From assembly GCA_934148995.1 (NCBI GenBank), contig CAKPDM010000005.1, forward strand, positions 24,472 to 88,471: DNA of 64,000 nucleotides, given 5' to 3'. The notes below the pieces were generated by a model. That model searched no databases. It was not told where the DNA came from and saw only the letters and a list, made by a program, of their open reading frames with translations. The position numbers were made by a program, and so were the translations under genes. The stretch is from an uncultured Bacilli bacterium. GTDB taxonomy: Bacteria > Bacillota_I > Bacilli_A > RF39 > UBA660. Below, in pieces: positions 25,435-33,451 of this stretch. Each line of letters starts with the position of its first letter. Position 1 is the first letter of the stretch.

Positions 25435-26473
25435 TATTATCTTCCTTTCTATCAAATGTTTTACTACTTCTTAAATCTGTCATATAAAAAGTTCTAATAT
25501 CAGTAATACCATACTTTAACATAGCAAGTCGCTCTGCTCCAAAGCCAAAGGCAAAACCAGACCAAACAGCTGGGTCATAACCACAGTTTCTTAAGACATT
25601 AGGATGAACCATCCCTGCTCCAGCAACTGTTATATAACCACTATTTTTACAAATAGCACAACCCTTTCCTTTACAATTAAAACAACTAATATCTAATTCT
25701 ACTGATGGTTCAGTAAATTGATAGTAACTAGGTTTTAATCTTACTTCCGTATCATTACCGAAAAGTCTTTTAGCAACAAGAGAGAAGGTTCCTTTAAGGT
25801 CAGTTAAATGAATATTTTTATCTACTAACAAACCTTCTATTTGCATAAATTGATGAGAGTGAGTTGCATCATCATCATCTCGTCGATAAGTCTTACCAGG
25901 GCATATCATTCTAACTGGTTTTTCTCCCTTTGCTTCTAACATTGTTCTAATTTGAACAGGAGATGTTTGACTACGAAGTAAGATTTCATTATCTTTTAAG
26001 TAGAATGTATCTTGAGCATCTCTTGCTGGATGACCTTTTGGAATATTTAAAAGTTCGAAGTTATATTTATCTTCTTCTATTTCTGGTCCATCAACTACAT
26101 CATATCCCATAGATATGAATAATTCTTCTAAGTCTTCTACTAGTTTCTCTAAGATATTAGGACTTCCTATTTCAATATGGGTAGCAGGAAGCGTTACATC
26201 AATTCTTTCATTAGCTAATTTTTCATTAAGAATAGCTTCTTCAAAGATTTGCTTCTTCTCTTCATATAAAGAGTTAAATGTTGTCTTTAATTCATTCATC
26301 TTGCGACCAAATTCTTTTTTATCTTCATTCGGTATTCCTTTGATTTTACTACTTAACTCTGTAACAATTCCTTTCTTTCCTAAGTATTTTACTTTTAAAT
26401 CATTAAGACTTTTAATGTCTTTAGATTCATTTAATTCTTCTTCAATTTGTTTTTTTATTTCTTCTAAGTTCAC
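25427..26473 (-). CDS. pheS: Phenylalanyl-tRNA synthetase alpha subunit
   Basis: 348 residues from a GTG at 26473 (AAAGGAG upstream). N-terminal coiled coil, then class II motifs: GRTYRRD-like CPGKTYRRDDDDATHSHQF (motif 2), FGFGAERLAML (motif 3). A four-cysteine insertion (CFNCKGKGCAIC) before GAGMVHPNVL occurs in some Bacillota homologues. Sits between the HAD gene (1-base gap) and pheT. Confidence 0.97.
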   Translation of the reverse strand: MNLEEIKKQIEEELNESKDIKSLNDLKVKYLGKKGIVTELSSKIKGIPNEDKKEFGRKMNELKTTFNSLYEEKKQIFEEAILNEKLANERIDVTLPATHIEIGSPNILEKLVEDLEELFISMGYDVVDGPEIEEDKYNFELLNIPKGHPARDAQDTFYLKDNEILLRSQTSPVQIRTMLEAKGEKPVRMICPGKTYRRDDDDATHSHQFMQIEGLLVDKNIHLTDLKGTFSLVAKRLFGNDTEVRLKPSYYQFTEPSVELDISCFNCKGKGCAICKNSGYITVAGAGMVHPNVLRNCGYDPAVWSGFAFGFGAERLAMLKYGITDIRTFYMTDLRSSKTFDRKEDNND

Positions 26474-26474
26474 T

Positions 26475-27101
26475 TTAATATATCTCCTTTATTTTTCTTA
26501 ATGTCTTAATTTTATTTTTATCATCATTTTTATCTAATGGGTCATAATGATAAGAAGTTATCCCAATACTTCTTGGTACTAAAACATCATTTATAATATT
26601 ATCACCTATCATAACTGTTTCATTAGGATTTACATCTTTAATTATTTTCTTATACCCAATAGCGTTAGGTTTAATAGCAAAATCTCCCCCATATATTTCA
26701 CTAAAATACTCTAATAGATTAGCATTTCTTAATCTTTCTTTTTGAACATCTTTAAACCAATTAGTATAAAGAATATTTTGATAACCTTTACTTTGTAAAT
26801 AGGAAAGCACTTCTTCTGCTCCATCATGTATTACATCAGAAATATTTTTATTATGTTCATTCCAATATTCAATTAGCTTTTCATCTATCTTAATCCCACT
26901 TCTAAGTGTTAGAAATTCACTTAATAACTTTATGTCATATTTAAAAAACGTTCTTTCATATTCCATTAAATATTTAACTTTATTTTTAATAAATCCCTCT
27001 ACTTTTTCATCAAGTATTTGTTCTTTAAAAAAGTCATCTTCTCTTCTAAAATCTGCACTTAAAAGCGTTTCATCTAAATCCCAAATAATTTTTTTTATCA
27101 T
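26475..27101 (-). CDS. HAD-superfamily hydrolase in the pheST operon
   Basis: 208 residues. Motif I WDLDETLL (D8, D10), motif II around ILYTNWF, Lys in AIKPNAIGYKKI, motif IV MIGDNIINDV. A C1-capped phosphatase of the YjjG/GPH type; substrate unknown. First gene behind the Phe T-box, so it is induced together with PheRS when tRNA-Phe is uncharged. The link to phenylalanine is by context only. Confidence 0.85.
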   Translation of the reverse strand: MIKKIIWDLDETLLSADFRREDDFFKEQILDEKVEGFIKNKVKYLMEYERTFFKYDIKLLSEFLTLRSGIKIDEKLIEYWNEHNKNISDVIHDGAEEVLSYLQSKGYQNILYTNWFKDVQKERLRNANLLEYFSEIYGGDFAIKPNAIGYKKIIKDVNPNETVMIGDNIINDVLVPRSIGITSYHYDPLDKNDDKNKIKTLRKIKEIY

Positions 27102-27122
27102 TATATTTCCCCCTAAACAAAA

Positions 27123-27335
27123 TAAAAACTATAACATAAGGACGAAAAAGTTCCGTGGTACCACCTTATTTTATAGTTTTCTATACACTCAAATTCTCTT
27201 AACGCGAGTAAACGCTCAAAGTTTTGCTTTAAGTCTCAAAGGATGAATTCAAAGGATAAAAGGATTATTTTCACCAAACATAATCTCTCTACACTTCTAT
27301 TTTTCTTCTACTACTTCCTTCTCACTGATTTAATG
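27123..27335 (-). promoter_or_regulatory. T-box riboswitch (Phe) of the HAD-pheS-pheT operon
   Basis: Minus strand shows the full T-box AAGGTGGTACCACGGAA (27151-27167), a stem-I region beginning GAGAGATTATG, and TTC followed by A as specifier (27245-27247), matching phenylalanine. The terminator pairs AAACTATAAAATAAGG with CCTTATGTTATAGTTT followed by TTATTTTG (27123-27180). Confidence 0.93.
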
Positions 27336-27341
27336 TTTATT

Positions 27342-27370
27342 ATTCTAACATAAATTTATTATATTGTCAT
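27342..27370 (-). promoter_or_regulatory. Promoter of the Phe T-box operon
   Basis: ATGACA (27365-27370), 17 bases, TAGAAT (27342-27347) with a TG extension (TGTTAGAAT). The -35 box overlaps the last codons of frr. Confidence 0.7.
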
Positions 27371-27901
27371 TAATTCTTGTTCTTTTTCCTTCAATATTCT
27401 TTCGATATCCTTATTATATTCACTAACTAAATCTTGAATATCGTTTTTTAAGCCTTTTTCTTCATCTTCTGCTAAGTCTTCTTTTTCAATTTTATCATTA
27501 GCATCACGACGAATATTTCTAATAGCAACTTTTGCTTCTTCTGCTAAAGCTTTTACTTGTTTTACTAGTTCTTTTCTTCTCTCTTCAGTAAGAGCTGGCA
27601 CTACTATTCTAATAGTTTCGCCATCGTTACTTGGGTTATAACCTAAGTTAGCGGCTATAATAGCCTTTTCCATTTCTTTTAGGCAACTTTTATCAAATGG
27701 TTTAATTAATAATTGGTTCCCCTCTGGTACAGAGATAGTTCCTAGTTGCTTTAGTTGAGTCATTTGTCCATAATATTCAACCATTACTCCATCTAAACTA
27801 GAAGGGTTAGCTCTTCCGGCTCTTACTGCTCCAAACTTCTTCTCTAAGTTATTTACAGTTGCTTTCATCTTTTCTACTGCATTATCTATTTCTTGATTCA
27901 T
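27359..27901 (-). CDS. frr: Ribosome recycling factor
   Basis: About 180 residues from ATG at 27901 (MNQEIDNAVEKM); a second ATG at 27904 and a frame extension to 27937 are possible, but family alignment favours the short form. RAGRANPSSLDGVMVEYYG and the C-terminal RRDANDKIEK are family hallmarks. Splits post-termination ribosomes with EF-G. The ribosome site is weak (AGTGG) and a structured leader precedes it. The usual upstream partner pyrH is not in this window. Confidence 0.95.
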   Translation of the reverse strand: MNQEIDNAVEKMKATVNNLEKKFGAVRAGRANPSSLDGVMVEYYGQMTQLKQLGTISVPEGNQLLIKPFDKSCLKEMEKAIIAANLGYNPSNDGETIRIVVPALTEERRKELVKQVKALAEEAKVAIRNIRRDANDKIEKEDLAEDEEKGLKNDIQDLVSEYNKDIERILKEKEQELMTI

Positions 27902-27942
27902 CATTTTTCTGCCACTAAAGACATATACAAAGTGCATATGCT

Positions 27943-27996
27943 AGATGAGTTACTTATAGGTTATCTAGTATTCACCTATAATGTAGACAATCATCT
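27943..27996 (-). promoter_or_regulatory. Structured RNA in the frr leader
   Basis: Minus strand: AGATGA and TCATCT enclose TATAGGT...ACCTATA, giving two stacked stems separated by an asymmetric internal loop. A short hairpin CATATG...CATATG-like follows directly before frr. No known class recognised. Confidence 0.35.
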
Positions 27997-28200
27997 AATT
28001 AGTTCTTCCTTTCTTAATTTTTTTTCACCGCTTTATCTCAACTAAAGTGTACTAATCATAATTTTTCATTATATTAGAAGTAATTATTATGATTTTAGTA
28101 ACTTTAAGTCTAAATAATACTTTGGATTTTAAGTATCTTCTGAGTAAGTCTACTCACTTTTAGGAATGTTCTTAAGTATTTATAATTCCTCTCAATCACA

Positions 28201-28229
28201 ATTTTACTATATTGTTTTTAAGAAATCAA
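28201..28229 (-). promoter_or_regulatory. Possible promoter reading toward frr
   Basis: TTGATT (28224-28229), 17 bases, TAAAAT (28201-28206). It would give frr a leader of about 290 nt. The rest of 27938-28253 holds no ORF that I can support. Confidence 0.45.
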
Positions 28230-28253
28230 TCTTTTTCCAACTAAAAACGTGGT

Positions 28254-28568
28254 CTAAAGCTTTACTGATTTCACTTCTTTTATTGGTATACCAGTCATCT
28301 TAGAAATTTCTTCCTGACTCATTCCGTTATTAAGCATTGCACTAATTATAGAAGTCCTTTCTTTTGTGCTTCCTTGTTCAATTCCACGTTCGATTCCTTG
28401 CTCAAGTCCATATTCAACGCCTCGACTGGATCCATGTTTATCGCCGGCTTTAAATGATATACTTTTAATACCATTTTCGATTCTTTCCCGCTCTAAATCA
28501 GCATCATAAAGTCCAATCGTATTAATATCAAGAGAAGCTTCTTCTATTCGTCCTACTGCTTCCATCAA
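28254..28568 (-). CDS. Stand-alone duplicate of the Rpn C-terminal module, locus B (104 aa)
   Basis: Begins at TTG (28568) or ATG (28565), MEAVGRIEEASLDIN, behind AAAGGAG. The sequence is nearly identical to the last ~110 residues of the Rpn gene at 28752-29729. DNA identity continues upstream to ~28674, where an in-frame TAA cuts it off, so the nuclease domain is absent. It carries fewer of the G-(I/V/L)-E-(Q/R/Y)-G repeats. Either a free antitoxin-like module or debris of duplication; the retained ribosome site favours expression. Confidence 0.6.
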   Translation of the reverse strand: MMEAVGRIEEASLDINTIGLYDADLERERIENGIKSISFKAGDKHGSSRGVEYGLEQGIERGIEQGSTKERTSIISAMLNNGMSQEEISKMTGIPIKEVKSVKL

Positions 28569-28751
28569 GTCATTATCTCCTTTCCCTAATTTTTCTAAAT
28601 CACTAATCTTATCAATTTTTAGTATAAGTAACGCTTTTTCAAGCTTACTTAATCTAGCTCCATTATAGTATTATTTTATTTATTTTTATTAATATTTGAT
28701 GAAATTTTAGCTTTTCCCGTTATATCTTTGCCCAATAGAAAAGGATAAAAC

Positions 28752-29087
28752 CTAAAGTTTTATCGCTTTTACTTCTTTGATTGGTATACCAGTCATTCTA
28801 GTGACTTCTTCCTGACTCATTCCGTTATTAAGCATTGCACTAATTATAGAAATTCTTTCTTTTGTGCTTCCTTGCTCAAGTCCACGTTCGATTCCTTGCT
28901 CAATTCCACGTTCAAGTCCTTGCTCAATTCCATATTCAACTCCTCGACTGAATCCATGTTTATCGCCGGCTTTAAACGATATACTTCTAATACCATTTTC
29001 AATTCTTTCGCGCTCTAAATCAGCATCGTAAAGTCCAATCGTATTAATATCAAGAGAAGCTTCTTTTATTCTTCCTACTGCTTCCAT
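28752..29087 (-). CDS. Possible internal-start C-terminal product of the locus B Rpn gene
   Basis: AAAGGAG lies 8 bases before TTG (29090) and 11 before ATG (29087) inside the Rpn gene. The duplicate at 28254-28568 starts at exactly the same place. The product would be ~111 residues without the nuclease domain. Confidence 0.4.
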   Translation of the reverse strand: MEAVGRIKEASLDINTIGLYDADLERERIENGIRSISFKAGDKHGFSRGVEYGIEQGLERGIEQGIERGLEQGSTKERISIISAMLNNGMSQEEVTRMTGIPIKEVKAIKL

Positions 29088-29729
29088 CAAGTCATTATCT
29101 CCTTTCCCTAATTTTTCTAGATCACTAATCTTATCAATTTTTAGTATAAGTAACGCTTTTTCAAGCTTACTTAATCTAGCTCCATTATAATATTTCTTAG
29201 CTAATTTTGGAAGACTGATATGATATTTTTTAACTTTTTCCGTTTCAATTTGTTTACTTTTTTTATCAGTATAAACAAATTCTAATGCTGAATCATTACC
29301 TTTAAAATAAGTAAAATTATTTAGATTAATCTGTAAAAACGAGTAAAGTGTACTATAGTCATTGCCAGAGTTTAAACTTTCTCCTTCAATCTTTCCTAGA
29401 TAAGCATCATTTCGCATGAATAACCATTCATAATATTTGCCATTCATTTCGATATTAACTAATAACTTATCAATACCAGCAATAAAATCAGAGATTTTTC
29501 TTTTTTCTTTAGCATTACTTAGATTAAGTTCATTATTCTTAATCGCTAATTTACGTTTAATATCTTCTTTTGATACACCCGTAAACTCACTAATTAGAAA
29601 AGAAAGATAATTAGGACAAGAAGCCATCACTATCTTAAAGACAGAGTCTTGGGTAGCTGGTATAACCTTATGTTCTCTTAAGAGTTTTTCTTTTAACTTT
29701 AAAACTCTACCATTATCTAAATTTACAAT
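28752..29729 (-). CDS. Rpn/PDDEXK-family nuclease (transposase-like), locus B, with ATT start
   Basis: The recognisable N-terminus (LREHKVIPATQDSVFKIVMAS) is only reached if translation begins at ATT 29729, 7 bases after a GGAGGTG site. The first conventional start is a GTG at 29630 that would remove the family's PTxDxxFK motif. From ATT the product is ~325 residues. Core DKLLVNIEMN gives the Asp...ExN nuclease motif. A central helical region is followed by GIEQG/LERG repeats (~residues 255-285) and a helix-turn-helix-like tail (MSQEEVTRMTGIPIKEV). The leader holds a terminator and a hairpin that hides the ribosome site, so expression looks tightly limited. Confidence 0.75.
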   Translation of the reverse strand: MVNLDNGRVLKLKEKLLREHKVIPATQDSVFKIVMASCPNYLSFLISEFTGVSKEDIKRKLAIKNNELNLSNAKEKRKISDFIAGIDKLLVNIEMNGKYYEWLFMRNDAYLGKIEGESLNSGNDYSTLYSFLQINLNNFTYFKGNDSALEFVYTDKKSKQIETEKVKKYHISLPKLAKKYYNGARLSKLEKALLILKIDKISDLEKLGKGDNDLMEAVGRIKEASLDINTIGLYDADLERERIENGIRSISFKAGDKHGFSRGVEYGIEQGLERGIEQGIERGLEQGSTKERISIISAMLNNGMSQEEVTRMTGIPIKEVKAIKL

Positions 29730-29733
29730 ATTT

Positions 29734-29754
29734 TCTCACCTCCCTTCGGTGAGA
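29734..29754 (-). promoter_or_regulatory. Hairpin sequestering the Rpn ribosome site
   Basis: TCTCACC and GGTGAGA pair on the minus strand around GAAGGGA, burying the GGAGGTG site of the Rpn gene. Confidence 0.55.
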
Positions 29755-29771
29755 CTTAATCTAACACATAT

Positions 29772-29819
29772 AAAAAAGAAGAGCAAACACCGAATTTTTA
29801 AAATTCACCCTTCTTTTTT
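29772..29819 (-). terminator. Attenuator terminator in the Rpn locus B leader
   Basis: AAAAAAGAAG (29810-29819 on the minus strand) pairs with CTTCTTTTTT (29772-29781); inside, GAATTTT faces AAAAATTC. The 3' T-run makes it an intrinsic terminator about 45 bases before the Rpn start. Confidence 0.6.
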
Positions 29820-29944
29820 GCCGAATTTTGCATTTTCAGCTATGGAATTTGCTATTTTCAGGAAAATTTAAGTCTGAATTTGCAAAATTACCACTTTTTA
29901 AAAAAATTTAGTTTTTAAGTAACTTTTTTTAAACTAGTTTTCAA

Positions 29945-29974
29945 TTGACATTTAAATGCATAATAGTTTACACT
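29945..29974 (+). promoter_or_regulatory. Promoter of the XRE regulator gene
   Basis: TTGACA (29945-29950), 18 bases, TACACT (29969-29974), 20 bases before the ATG. Confidence 0.6.
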
Positions 29975-29993
29975 CTAATTACGGTGATTAAAT

Positions 29994-30251
29994 ATGGAAA
30001 TGGACTTTCATGAAAAAATTAAAGAACAACGAAAAGTTATGAATCTTACACAAAAAGAAATTGCATCATCCCTTGGTATAGGACAAGACTTATATTCAAG
30101 ATACGAAAATGGTAAACTAAGTTTCCCATCAACTTTAATACCTGAGTTGTGTTATTTTTTAGAAATGACCCCAAATGAGTTATTCGAATATGAACGCTAT
30201 GTAAAAATATATCATACCAATGATAGCAAGAAAAGAAAAAAGAAGGACTAA
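29994..30251 (+). CDS. XRE-family helix-turn-helix regulator (85 aa)
   Basis: Single HTH_XRE domain: KIKEQRKVMNLTQKEIASSLGIGQDLYSRYENGK (residues ~7-40), then a short helical part (PSTLIPELCYFLEMTPNELF) and a basic tail (SKKRKKKD). Divergent from the Rpn locus B gene with 265 bases between starts, so it may repress that gene or itself. Its 3' end overlaps the terminator of topA. Confidence 0.85.
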   Translation: MEMDFHEKIKEQRKVMNLTQKEIASSLGIGQDLYSRYENGKLSFPSTLIPELCYFLEMTPNELFEYERYVKIYHTNDSKKRKKKD

Positions 30252-30262
30252 GCATCCTTCTA
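30236..30262 (-). terminator. Terminator of topA
   Basis: Minus strand AGAAGGA-TGCTTAG-TCCTTCT followed by TTTTT; overlaps the last codons of the convergent HTH gene and the topA stop. Confidence 0.75.
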
Positions 30263-32281
30263 TTTAGTATAATCACAACTACTACACTTAACTTCTTTAT
30301 TATGTTCTACTAGTAAAGAACCACAATTTGGACATTTTTCTTCTAAAGGTTTATCCCAAAAAGCTGTTTTACATTTAGGATAATTGCTACAACCATAGAA
30401 AGTCTTACCCCGTCTTGTCTTTCGCTCTAAAATCATTCCATCGCAATTAGGACAATGAGCTACTTCGATAACTTCTTTTTCTCCCTTTTTAACATATTTG
30501 CATTCAGGATAGTTGCTACAAGCAATAAATTCGCCATATCTACCCTTTCTGATAACTAATGGATGAGAACATTCTGGACAAAGCTCACCAGTCTCTTGAT
30601 CTGGTGCTTTTTCCATTTCATCAAAAGCTTTCTCAACACGTGGTTCAAATTCGTCATAAAACTCTTTCAACACTTCATTCCAAACAAGTTCTCCACTAGC
30701 AATCTTATCTAAATCCTCTTCCATATCTCTAGTGTATTCGACATTAATCAAATCTTTAAAGAACTCTTGTAACTTATCAGTAGTTTCTACACCAACTTCT
30801 GTCGGATGGAACTTTTTCTCTTCTAAAGTAACATAAGCACGTTGTTTTAAAGTATCAATCGTTTGCGCATAAGTAGATGGACGACCTATTCCTAACTCTT
30901 CCATTTTCTTAACAAGTGAAGCTTCTGTATATCTAGCTGGTGGTTTAGTAAAATGTTGTTCACTAACTAAATCAGTCGCTTTTCTTACTTCATCCTTGAC
31001 AAAAGCAGATAGATAATTTTCTTCATTAGCTTCATAAGTAGCATAAGCTTCTAAGTAACCTTTAAAGATAATAACACTACCAGTTGCTTTAAAGTGATAA
31101 TCATTATTATCAAACAATACTGTTGTCTGATTAACCTTAGCATCAGCCATCAAACTAGCTAAAGCACGATAATATATCAAACGGTATAATTTAAATTCAT
31201 CACTCGATAAATGACTCTTAACATCTTCTGGACGTCTTAAAATACTAGTTGGTCTAATACCTTCATGGGCATCTTGGACATTTTCTTTTTTCTTTGCTTG
31301 TTTTGCATAACCAACATACTCTTTACCATAGTTTTTCTCAATAAAGTTAAAAGTATTATGAATAAACTCATCAGATAAGCGAATAGAATCTGTTCTCATA
31401 TAAGTAATTAAACCAGTTGTTTCGCTACCAAGATCAATTCCTTCATAAAGTTTTTGTGCTATCATCATAGTTTTCTTAGTAGGAAAACCTAGTTTATTAG
31501 CCGCTTCTTGTTGCAATGTTGAAGTCGTAAAAGGAGCTTTACTTTTCTTATTCTTAAGTTTTTCCTCTACAGAATACACTTTATAATCATCAGTCAAAGC
31601 AGCAAGAACTTGATCAGCTTCTTCCTTAGAGCTTAATTTAATTTCCTTATCTTTATATTCAAAAAGATTAGCAGCAACAAAATCAAAATAAGCCGTAATA
31701 GTATAATATTCTTCTTGTTTAAAAGCTTCAATTTCTCTTTCTCTATCAACAATTAACTTTAAAGCAACACTTTGAACACGACCTGCACTCTTTGCTTTAA
31801 TCTTAGATTGCAATAACTTTGATAATCTAAAACCAATAATTCTATCTAATATTCTTCTAGTTTCTTGACTCTTAACTAAATTCTGGTCAATCTTACCTTC
31901 ATGTTTAATGGCTTCTAAAACACTATCTTTTGTTATCTCATGAAATAAAACACGAGAATAATCATCATCTTTAATATTTAAAGCTTCTTTTAAATGCCAA
32001 GATATTGCTTCCCCCTCACGATCAGGGTCGGTTGCTAGAATAACATGGTCGCTATTTTTAACATCTTTCTTTAATTCTGTTATTAATTTACTTTTTCCTT
32101 TTAAAGGAACATAATTAGGTTTAAAACCATTTTCTATATCAACACCTAGTCCTAACTTACCACTAGTTGCTAAATCTCTAATATGTCCTTTACTAGATAC
32201 TACTTTATAATCTTTACCAAGATATTTTTCAATAGTTTTACTCTTACTAGGACTTTCTACTATTACTAAGTTCTTCGTCAT
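30260..32281 (-). CDS. topA: DNA topoisomerase I
   Basis: 673 residues. TOPRIM domain (VIVESPSKSKTIEKYLG; DPDREGEAISWHL), active-site Tyr in GLITYMRTDSIRLS (~293), and three C-terminal zinc ribbons (CPEC...CSNYPEC; CPNC...CSNYPKC; CPNC...CSSC). Relaxes negative supercoils behind RNA polymerase. Usual length for Bacillota. SD GGAGG. Confidence 0.98.
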   Translation of the reverse strand: MTKNLVIVESPSKSKTIEKYLGKDYKVVSSKGHIRDLATSGKLGLGVDIENGFKPNYVPLKGKSKLITELKKDVKNSDHVILATDPDREGEAISWHLKEALNIKDDDYSRVLFHEITKDSVLEAIKHEGKIDQNLVKSQETRRILDRIIGFRLSKLLQSKIKAKSAGRVQSVALKLIVDREREIEAFKQEEYYTITAYFDFVAANLFEYKDKEIKLSSKEEADQVLAALTDDYKVYSVEEKLKNKKSKAPFTTSTLQQEAANKLGFPTKKTMMIAQKLYEGIDLGSETTGLITYMRTDSIRLSDEFIHNTFNFIEKNYGKEYVGYAKQAKKKENVQDAHEGIRPTSILRRPEDVKSHLSSDEFKLYRLIYYRALASLMADAKVNQTTVLFDNNDYHFKATGSVIIFKGYLEAYATYEANEENYLSAFVKDEVRKATDLVSEQHFTKPPARYTEASLVKKMEELGIGRPSTYAQTIDTLKQRAYVTLEEKKFHPTEVGVETTDKLQEFFKDLINVEYTRDMEEDLDKIASGELVWNEVLKEFYDEFEPRVEKAFDEMEKAPDQETGELCPECSHPLVIRKGRYGEFIACSNYPECKYVKKGEKEVIEVAHCPNCDGMILERKTRRGKTFYGCSNYPKCKTAFWDKPLEEKCPNCGSLLVEHNKEVKCSSCDYTK

Positions 32282-32347
32282 AAAGCTCCTCCTTTTCCAT
32301 ATTCTTATATCTGATAATTACTATCATTGTCAAGCATTTTTAAAAAT

Positions 32348-32962
32348 TTACTTATTATTTACATATTCTTTAACAGGAGAGTAACTTCTACGATGTTCTT
32401 TAATAATACCATATTCCTTAATTGCTTCGATATGTTTCTTAGTTGGATAACCTTTATTATGTTTAAAGTCATACATTGGATATTTTTCATCTAATTCATA
32501 TAGCATATGGTCTCTTGTCACTTTGGCAATAACACTAGCAGCAGAAATAGTAATACTTTTCAAGTCACCTTTAATGATAGAAGTAGTTGGTATATCAATA
32601 TCTAGTTTAACAGCATCTATTAAGACATGTTCTGGCTTTACTTTACAATTATTAATCGCCATCTTCATCGCTTTCTTAGTAGCATTTAAGATATTAATTC
32701 TATCTATTTCTTCATTATCTACTATTCCAATACCAATTCCTAAGGCTTGTTCTTGTATCTCTTTATAAAGAATCTCTCTTCTTTTTTCAGTTAGTTTCTT
32801 ACTATCAGTTAAATGTGGTAAATCAAACTTTTCTGGTAATATTACACAAGCAGTTACAACTGGTCCTACTAAAGGACCTCTTCCTACTTCATCTACTCCT
32901 GCTATTAAAGTAATTCCTTTTTCTCTTAATTCTCTTTCATATTTATAATTATCTATTTCCAT
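32348..32962 (-). CDS. rnhB: Ribonuclease HII
   Basis: 204 residues; catalytic DE of AGVDEVGRGPLVGPV (D24, E25), further Asp in DSKKL and in HVLIDAVKLD. Removes RNA from RNA-DNA hybrids and single ribonucleotides. SD GGAGG; 45 bases after yqeY with a hairpin between. Confidence 0.97.
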   Translation of the reverse strand: MEIDNYKYERELREKGITLIAGVDEVGRGPLVGPVVTACVILPEKFDLPHLTDSKKLTEKRREILYKEIQEQALGIGIGIVDNEEIDRINILNATKKAMKMAINNCKVKPEHVLIDAVKLDIDIPTTSIIKGDLKSITISAASVIAKVTRDHMLYELDEKYPMYDFKHNKGYPTKKHIEAIKEYGIIKEHRRSYSPVKEYVNNK

Positions 32963-32979
32963 ATAAGTCCTCCAAGTGA

Positions 32980-33009
32980 AAAACTTTCCCTCCTAATAGG
33001 AAAAGTTTT
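32980..33009 (-). terminator. Hairpin terminator after yqeY
   Basis: Minus strand AAAACTTTTCCT-ATTA-GGAGGGAAAGTTTT followed by TC; short T-run, so possibly partial read-through into rnhB. Confidence 0.5.
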
Positions 33010-33445
33010 ATTGTAATCTTTCTTTAATTTTTACTGATAAAGCTTTTTGGTCTGTTCTTCCCTTTACTTTAGGTGATAAATAACCCATCACTTTACCCAT
33101 ATCTTTCATACCAGTTGGTTTAACTTCTTCAATAGCTTCTGTAATTAATTCATCTAGCTCTTCCTCAGTTAAAGGAGCTGGTAAAAACTCTTTTAAAATA
33201 TTTAATTCTATTGTTTCTTTTTCAACAAGGTCACTTCTAGCACTCTTAGAATATTGTTCAATAGAGTCTTCTCGCATTTTTACTTGCTTTAAGATTACAC
33301 TTAAAACTAAGTCATCATTAATTTCTACTTTATTATCGATATGGTCTAAATCAACAGCAGCTTTAACCATTCTTAATACTGCTAATCTTTCCTTATCATG
33401 AGCTTTCATAGCTGCTACTATTCCACTTTTAATCTTGTCATACAT
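33008..33445 (-). CDS. yqeY: GatB/YqeY domain protein
   Basis: 145 residues, matching the small stand-alone YqeY family: MYDKIKSGIVAAMKAHDKERL, LRMVKAAV, LPAPLTEEELDELI, GMKDMGKVMGYLSPKVKGR. The domain resembles the tRNA-binding tail of GatB. Cellular role not established. Six bases after the 33452-34087 gene in transcription order. Confidence 0.92.
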   Translation of the reverse strand: MYDKIKSGIVAAMKAHDKERLAVLRMVKAAVDLDHIDNKVEINDDLVLSVILKQVKMREDSIEQYSKSARSDLVEKETIELNILKEFLPAPLTEEELDELITEAIEEVKPTGMKDMGKVMGYLSPKVKGRTDQKALSVKIKERLQ

Positions 33446-33451
33446 ATTTAA

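Noticed and set aside
28860..28960. Short repeats in the Rpn locus B gene resembling a tandem array
   Set aside because: They encode in-frame GIEQG/LERG repeats of the protein and have no CRISPR-like spacer structure; no CRISPR array or cas gene was seen in the window.
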